Assembly (NCBI GenBank): GCA_017645305.1
Contig: JAGCPD010000010.1
Span: forward strand, 248,001 to 312,000
From: Bacteroidaceae bacterium
GTDB taxonomy: Bacteria > Bacteroidota > Bacteroidia > Bacteroidales > Bacteroidaceae
Reading direction: 5' to 3'
Length of the DNA stretch: 64,000 nucleotides
Under the pieces are notes generated by a model. That model did no database searches, had not been told where the DNA came from, and was given only the letters and a program-made list of their open reading frames with translations. This document shows positions 60,101 to 64,000 of the stretch, piece by piece; the stretch's first letter is position 1; each line of letters begins with the position of its first letter. A program made the position numbers and the translations under genes.

Positions 60101-61685
60101 GGATCTTGGTGCTTTGATTGACAATAATCCCAGCACCTTCTGGCACAGCGACTGGCACGTGAAAGTTATTGCTCCTCCATATCTGCAGGTTGCTCTTAAC
60201 GAACCCGTTTCTGGCCTCATTCAGGTTGACATCGTACGTCGTAACAATGAATTCGGCCACATCGTACGCATGTACGTTCAAGGTAGTAATGATGCCGAGA
60301 CATGGACGAACATCGGATACCTTGAGGCTCCTTACGGTGGCACTGCCGGCGAATCTGTTACCTGCCAGCCCATCGACCTCGGTGGCGAGTTCAGTTATCT
60401 TCGCTTCATCAATACTTGCAGATGGCTTAATGGCGGTGGTAACAGCGCAGAAATGGATCCCTTCGCAGAACCCAAGAGTGCAGATGAGTATGATAAGACT
60501 TGGACTTACTTCCACGCTGCTGAGTTCCAGATTTATACTGTAGAAGCTGACAAGGAACTGAGTGCAAGTGCTCAGGCTGTTCTGCAGGCTTACACCGCTG
60601 CTAACAAGATTCTCTTGAAGGATGCTACTGCTGAGGACCTCGCTGCTGCTGCACAGGGTTACAAAGCTTTCCGTTCTGAGTTCAATGCTCAGCAAGGTAA
60701 GGCTGTCCTGCCCAATGGCTTAGAGAAGGTTGCTCCTGTCTATGCTCTCCAGAACAAGGCTACAGGTCTCTTCATTTTCGCTAATGATGGCAAGGGTGGC
60801 AACACCAACAACATGTACTTGAAGACTATTCCTACCTTCTTCGATTACAAGGCTCTTGGCTATGAGAGAGGCTTGATGCACGGCACGAACATCAATGGTT
60901 CTAACCCCAACAACCTGCATGTCGGAGAATCCAACCGCAGGCTCTGCACATGGGGTTCTACTGAGCCTACCTCTAACTCTGGTCTCGTTATCCGCGAGGC
61001 TGACGAAGAGTATGCAGCTCCTGAATCATTCACTTACTACAAGGATATCAAGCCTGGTCGTATCGCAGACTGGTGCAATAGTGTGACCATCACTCCTGTT
61101 GATGCTCCTGAAGAGGCTGTTGCCTACACCGCTGTTGGTCAATATACTGTAGAAGACGAAGGTGTCTTCCTGGCTTTGAAGGCTATTGAGACCATCGAGG
61201 CAGGTCAGCCCGCACTCTACATCTATGGTGATACCACCACCTATGATGCAGAAGACGACTATGTAGAGCCTGTTCAGTTCACCATGCCTGGAACACCTGA
61301 GTTGGTAGTTAAGGGTGATACCATCAACGGCCTTATCGGTACCCTCGTTCCTCTCACGCTTGATGAATATGAGATTCGCTTCAATGCCAACTATGTAGAA
61401 GTTGGAGGCGGTATTACTGCTTGCAGCGCATACATTTCTCTCGACAGTTGCCCAGAGGTTGATCCCGAAGGAGATTATGACTTCAGTATCTTCCTTGGTG
61501 AGGCTGGCGATGATGTTACCGATGGCGTGAAGAATGTTAATACCGCTCTTGAGAAGATCAGCAAGGCTGGAAATGTTTACAGCATTGACGGCAAGCTGCT
61601 CCGCACAGGTGCTACCCTCAACAGCCTGAAGACTTTGGGTAAGGGTATGTACATCCTTAACGGTGTAAAGGTACTTGTAAAGTAA
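57129..61685 (+). CDS. large acidic surface protein with two discoidin (F5/8 type C) domains
   Basis: 1518 residues, not assignable to a characterised enzyme. Signal peptide about 1-23. The first 530 residues are beta-rich with repeated lectin-like stretches (SAYYIVTEVDGIKFYV; YISLSLSDKSDNKVVM). Discoidin-like domain one covers about 535-700 (LIDGDASTFWHTTWHG ... FWHAAEIQLYTVE). Domain two covers about 975-1145 (LIDNNPSTFWHSDWHV ... YFHAAEFQIYTVE). Short helical linkers rich in A, E and D follow each. The C-terminus (YSIDGKLLRTG ... MYILNGVKVLVK) is a Prevotella-type sorting tail. It is very acidic and lacks an obvious catalytic domain, so a carbohydrate-binding adhesin is the best guess. Its own promoter and a terminator frame it. 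Confidence 0.82.
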   Translation: MRKRYLFLMMLFVQLITTGGVFAADPPKAEYDAAMATINDGSAYYIVTEVDGIKFYVTETGDLTEDEDLRTLFVLTKTSGGALYDVGIRIDGGTGKVFTNTNQASDKAVLEPGSFILTDANDRNDWERQVFFMNEEGMMAIRTCNTSYGESGWSDCGRCFWTYKDDEGWIIPCYSYEPAYIWTLEEPEDRVQIAAVLQGTINTKVGIGEYTYGDFYYDDFDDGAGILSIGEEFGQLSDLESYKKFREIIVQIMDYVTDYEKDPDGADIPTLDEAKAMKATADSLFQVVLDSEIPYVMPQDGYYRIIAHNRYKSKYDESGFVDKAIAASYEKAHEGKAVLGTLKRDMANYVWKLTKSETGDSIMIQNAGMGTYISLSLSDKSDNKVVMTEDITDASYVMFDYAGMDYVEPDGEGDDRDIFAIRLASGTRGKDGRYIHQMNHSSVTDNTSPWGNYGTDTGVDQELGFWIRTFDTGRTTDKWCSEWFLEFVPEDEVAQLIEDFEPLVNHDLLVQKNQELRDKVAESIALAKDVTKTKQITSANQFDNRFGDPSEGTNPGNLIDGDASTFWHTTWHGLADGVDQFFYYGEGYEEGLECHYLQISGMENLVGNCELYLRERASANNDRVKTLVLMGTDNLKNEDDEWEEILRVTLPHVEAGEENTVPFTVAEAYPYIRLFAIEVDSKEYDYRQFWHAAEIQLYTVEENPNSQFVLMGEVAEELENTYNANCATPDADITPDIYQALLDAYNAFLAAGLVDPAELRDALAAYAKVTEGVVEGKEPGQWADLTVPNAYNDLYAEVEAYNKAGKYDVAQIHKYAVMLKAMQKSVMEQANGVKTDKWYRIMAPTEEMFDAYEFSKEGVDKANELVEDQWNVCGTFVAPAQAVTEEVATPTEEKPDSVTNMLRLEAIGGEDLRESNRLFFMAEDEIEDKDASMFRFIEKEAEGVDYVPLFQDAKENMAMALDMSTTYTRVDTLITKASQLSSNASDEAEGKDLGALIDNNPSTFWHSDWHVKVIAPPYLQVALNEPVSGLIQVDIVRRNNEFGHIVRMYVQGSNDAETWTNIGYLEAPYGGTAGESVTCQPIDLGGEFSYLRFINTCRWLNGGGNSAEMDPFAEPKSADEYDKTWTYFHAAEFQIYTVEADKELSASAQAVLQAYTAANKILLKDATAEDLAAAAQGYKAFRSEFNAQQGKAVLPNGLEKVAPVYALQNKATGLFIFANDGKGGNTNNMYLKTIPTFFDYKALGYERGLMHGTNINGSNPNNLHVGESNRRLCTWGSTEPTSNSGLVIREADEEYAAPESFTYYKDIKPGRIADWCNSVTITPVDAPEEAVAYTAVGQYTVEDEGVFLALKAIETIEAGQPALYIYGDTTTYDAEDDYVEPVQFTMPGTPELVVKGDTINGLIGTLVPLTLDEYEIRFNANYVEVGGGITACSAYISLDSCPEVDPEGDYDFSIFLGEAGDDVTDGVKNVNTALEKISKAGNVYSIDGKLLRTGATLNSLKTLGKGMYILNGVKVLVK

Positions 61686-61702
61686 ATAACCAATGAATAT
61701 GT

Positions 61703-61740
61703 GAGGGAGTTTTTGGCAGAGTCCAAAGACTCCCTCTTTT
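61703..61740 (+). terminator. terminator after the discoidin-domain gene
   Basis: GAGGGAGT / ACTCCCTC outer stem with an inner TTTGG / CCAAA stem, followed by TTTT. A strong rho-independent-type hairpin 15 bp before the next gene. Confidence 0.8.
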
Positions 61741-61754
61741 AGTATATTTATAAT

Positions 61755-64000
61755 ATGAAAAAGAGTCTGCTTCTGACACTAAGCCTTCTTCCCGCTCTAA
61801 GCGGAATGGCACAGATAGAGGATTATACCCTGCCTGACGGCAAGGTAGTTAAGATAGACCGTAGTGTCTTTCCTAACCTGAAGTACGAGGTTACGCCCAA
61901 GGCGCAGCCGGCTGACTATGTGGCCCGTCGCAAGGCACGCAAGGCAAAAACGCAGTTGCCTCCGTATGTATATAACGGACAGGACAAGTACTTTCCTCCC
62001 ATCTTTAATCAGGATGGCGGTTCCTGTGGCTCGGCAGCAGGTGTCGGCTATCAGTTTACGCACGAGATGAATAGCTATCGTGATGCCGATGCTTCTCTGC
62101 CAGAGAACCAGTACCCTTCGCATTTTACATGGCTGATGGCATATCAGACCAGTACGACAGAGGGAATGGCAAAGGGCACCGGAATTCCCAACGTTCCCAC
62201 ATACGGGGGACGTACCTATAGCAGACTCTTTGGGTCACAGACACATGATGACCCTGATTACGGTTGGATGCAGGGCTATGACAAGTGGTTCAGTGCCATG
62301 TGGAACCGGTCGGCATACGATTTCACTATGGCTCCTACCAATACCCCTGAGGGCCGGCAGGAACTCAAGGAATGGCTCTATAACCATTGTGGTGACGAGA
62401 CCATGCACGGAGGCGGTGTAGCCGGTATAGGTGTGGCTGCTTACGGCACGTGGGTTGCTATTCCCAATACTCCTGCCAATAAGGCTGCCGGTGTGGTAGG
62501 CATGAAGTATGTAAAGGCATGGGGCGATACTTTCAACCATGCCCTTACCGTCTGCGGTTATGATGACCGTATTGAGTTTGACCTTGACGGTGACGGAATC
62601 GTGGGCGAAGTGGAAGAAGACGAGGTGGGAGCCTGGATTGTTGCCAACTCGTGGGGAGACGGATGGGAAAACAAGGGTTTTATATACTGTCCCTATAAAT
62701 ACAGTTATTCTGTAGGAAACGATACGTGGACGTGGACACCCGGTGCATTTGTCATCCGGCAGGACTATCGTCCACTGCGCACTATTAAGCTGCTGATGGA
62801 TTACAGCCACCGTAGTGAGTTGCTGCTTTGTGCTGGTATTTCCGAGAACTTAAATGCTACGAAGCCGGAAAAGACCATTCCCTTTGAACACTTCCGCTAT
62901 GCAGGCAATACGTTGGGTGCCGATCCTGCTCCCGAGGTTCCTATGCTGGGACGGTGGGTTGACGGTATTCATTCGGAACCCATGGAGTTTGGTTACGACC
63001 TTACAGACCTTACTTTTACTGTTGATCGGACCAAGCCGCTGAAATACTTCTTTATTGTCAAGACCAAGTCGGGTGCCATAGGAACCGGTCATATTTATAA
63101 TGCTTCTATTATTAATTATGAGGTAGAGAACGATGGCGTAGAGATTCCTTTTGAGCAGAAGGATGTTGAGATCAGGAACAAGGGGCGTGAAACGGTTATC
63201 AGCGTAGTGGTGCCTGGCGAGCAGCTTTATCCCCCCGTTAATCTCAGCTTGGAGGATGGGGTACTGGTTTGGTCGGCTCCGCAGGCTTCCAGTCTGACCC
63301 TTACTGGCTATCATGTCTATGAGGGTAATAGTCTTTTGGCTCAGATCTCTTCGGAACAGACTTATTTCACGCCTGCCGATGGCCTTGTCGGTCCATTTAC
63401 CGTAAGGGCAGTATATCAGGCAGGACAGTATGGGCAGGAGTCGGCTGCATCCAATGCGGTGGTATTCGAGGCTCCTCAGCACGGGGCTAACAGTATAGCT
63501 TCGTTCAGCGAAGGCGGTCTTACTATTCCCAATGCCATTTCCGAGATGTTGGGAAAAGCTACTATCGAGTTCTGGATGCGCAGTACCAAGAATGTAAGTT
63601 ACACCCACCAGGTAGGTCCGGGATGGGGCAAGTTCCTTTTCCATAACGATAATAGCGGAACCCTCTCTGTAGGATGGGAGAGCAATAGTACTGACCGTCT
63701 GAATGCTTCCGGTGTCTTTTCTACCTTAAACAAATGGAATCATATTGCGATTGTGATAGACGGCAGTGTGCTTACGCTATATGTTAATGGCCTCAGAAAG
63801 GGGCAGATTACCTCTAAGACATTCTCGGGTCTTACCGCTTTTGGCGACCTTCAGTTCGGTCATTCCAGCACAAACCAATGGTGGAACGGAGATTTGGATG
63901 AAATCCGTGTTTGGCGGACAGCCAGAACGCAGGCAGAGATAAGGAACAATATGCGTGTTCCCATTGCCATACCTTCTTTGCAGCCTGACCTTCTTGTCTA
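61755..64000 (+). CDS. secreted papain-like (C1) protease with fibronectin-like and LamG domains (3' end outside window)
   Basis: At least 748 residues, open to the window end. Signal peptide about 1-20 (ALSGMAQ). Residues about 75-330 are a papain-fold protease: FNQDGGSCGSAAGVGYQF with the catalytic Cys, His in FNHALTVCGYDD, and Asn in WIVANSWGDGWENKG. The Cys is followed by Gly rather than the usual Trp. VWSAPQASSLTLTGYHVYEG (about 505-530) looks like a fibronectin type III or related domain. From about 575, LTIPNAISEMLGKATIEFWM to FGDLQFGHSS and WWNGDLDEIRVWR is a LamG/concanavalin-like domain. The missing end probably holds a sorting tail like its neighbour. It is likely a surface or secreted protease that binds a glycan or protein target. 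Confidence 0.85.
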   Translation, partial: MKKSLLLTLSLLPALSGMAQIEDYTLPDGKVVKIDRSVFPNLKYEVTPKAQPADYVARRKARKAKTQLPPYVYNGQDKYFPPIFNQDGGSCGSAAGVGYQFTHEMNSYRDADASLPENQYPSHFTWLMAYQTSTTEGMAKGTGIPNVPTYGGRTYSRLFGSQTHDDPDYGWMQGYDKWFSAMWNRSAYDFTMAPTNTPEGRQELKEWLYNHCGDETMHGGGVAGIGVAAYGTWVAIPNTPANKAAGVVGMKYVKAWGDTFNHALTVCGYDDRIEFDLDGDGIVGEVEEDEVGAWIVANSWGDGWENKGFIYCPYKYSYSVGNDTWTWTPGAFVIRQDYRPLRTIKLLMDYSHRSELLLCAGISENLNATKPEKTIPFEHFRYAGNTLGADPAPEVPMLGRWVDGIHSEPMEFGYDLTDLTFTVDRTKPLKYFFIVKTKSGAIGTGHIYNASIINYEVENDGVEIPFEQKDVEIRNKGRETVISVVVPGEQLYPPVNLSLEDGVLVWSAPQASSLTLTGYHVYEGNSLLAQISSEQTYFTPADGLVGPFTVRAVYQAGQYGQESAASNAVVFEAPQHGANSIASFSEGGLTIPNAISEMLGKATIEFWMRSTKNVSYTHQVGPGWGKFLFHNDNSGTLSVGWESNSTDRLNASGVFSTLNKWNHIAIVIDGSVLTLYVNGLRKGQITSKTFSGLTAFGDLQFGHSSTNQWWNGDLDEIRVWRTARTQAEIRNNMRVPIAIPSLQPDLLV

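Overview
The window is a chromosomal segment from an anaerobic member of the Bacteroidales, most like Prevotella/Segatella or a relative. The evidence is: a compact succinate dehydrogenase/fumarate reductase operon with a single membrane cytochrome b; many starts preceded by the Bacteroidetes sigma-ABfr promoter box (TAnnTTTG, sometimes with TTTG about 19-20 bp upstream); an S46 dipeptidyl-peptidase, a circularly permuted imelysin, DUF2851 and WbqC-family proteins; and large exported proteins ending in Prevotella-style C-terminal tails. I see no tRNA, rRNA, CRISPR array, insertion sequence or phage genes. No gene-free stretch exceeds about 300 bases; the longest gaps are about 200-240 bases.

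Layout. 1-7.1 kb, minus strand: an OmpA-like lipoprotein cut by the window edge, then housekeeping genes (deoC, a MazG-like pyrophosphohydrolase, dtd, uvrC, apt, mnmG). 7.2-10.7 kb, plus: the fumarate reductase/succinate dehydrogenase operon, ending in a strong hairpin terminator. 10.8-14.3 kb: a DUF3237 protein, a PagL-like lipid A deacylase, a Bcp peroxiredoxin and a BASS-family transporter. 14.4-19.2 kb, plus: a glycan cluster with a NagX/HGSNAT-like membrane protein, a 729-residue putative glycosidase of no family I recognise, and a GH29 fucosidase. 19.2-21.9 kb, minus: a tightly overlapped operon DUF2851 - thioesterase - dprA. 22.0-27.8 kb, plus: dapB - lepB - a catalytically dead LepB paralogue - WbqC-like - RluA-type pseudouridine synthase - PHP phosphatase. 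27.9-37.8 kb: luxS, a giant GH2-based fusion enzyme, an AraC regulator, a GH5 mannanase lipoprotein, a Fic protein with a winged helix, a small conserved protein and a GH30 enzyme.

37.9-47.7 kb is the most unusual region. It holds a minus-strand set of two porin-like outer-membrane proteins, a permuted imelysin lipoprotein, a di-haem oxidoreductase, a mono-haem lipoprotein, a Rid/chorismatase-like enzyme and a compact ResB-CcsA cytochrome c assembly protein. Divergent to it is a regulator that joins a ScdA/hemerythrin-like di-iron domain to a LuxR helix-turn-helix. I read this as an envelope iron or redox module with its own cofactor assembly factor and its own iron or oxygen/NO-responsive switch; that reading is inference. 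47.8-64 kb: a GH2 enzyme, a PfkB sugar kinase, a patatin-like lipase, a porin, a DEAD-box helicase with a DbpA-type RNA-binding domain, an S46 dipeptidyl-peptidase, a 1518-residue discoidin-domain surface protein and a secreted papain-like protease with a LamG domain, cut by the window end.

A second signal runs across the window. Short degenerate tandem phrases (such as repeated ATTGAAC, GTTGAAA, GTGAAAA, GGTAAAC and AATTGTG) lie between genes and also in frame inside genes. There they fill signal-peptide cores and surface loops and add non-conserved peptides to otherwise standard enzymes.
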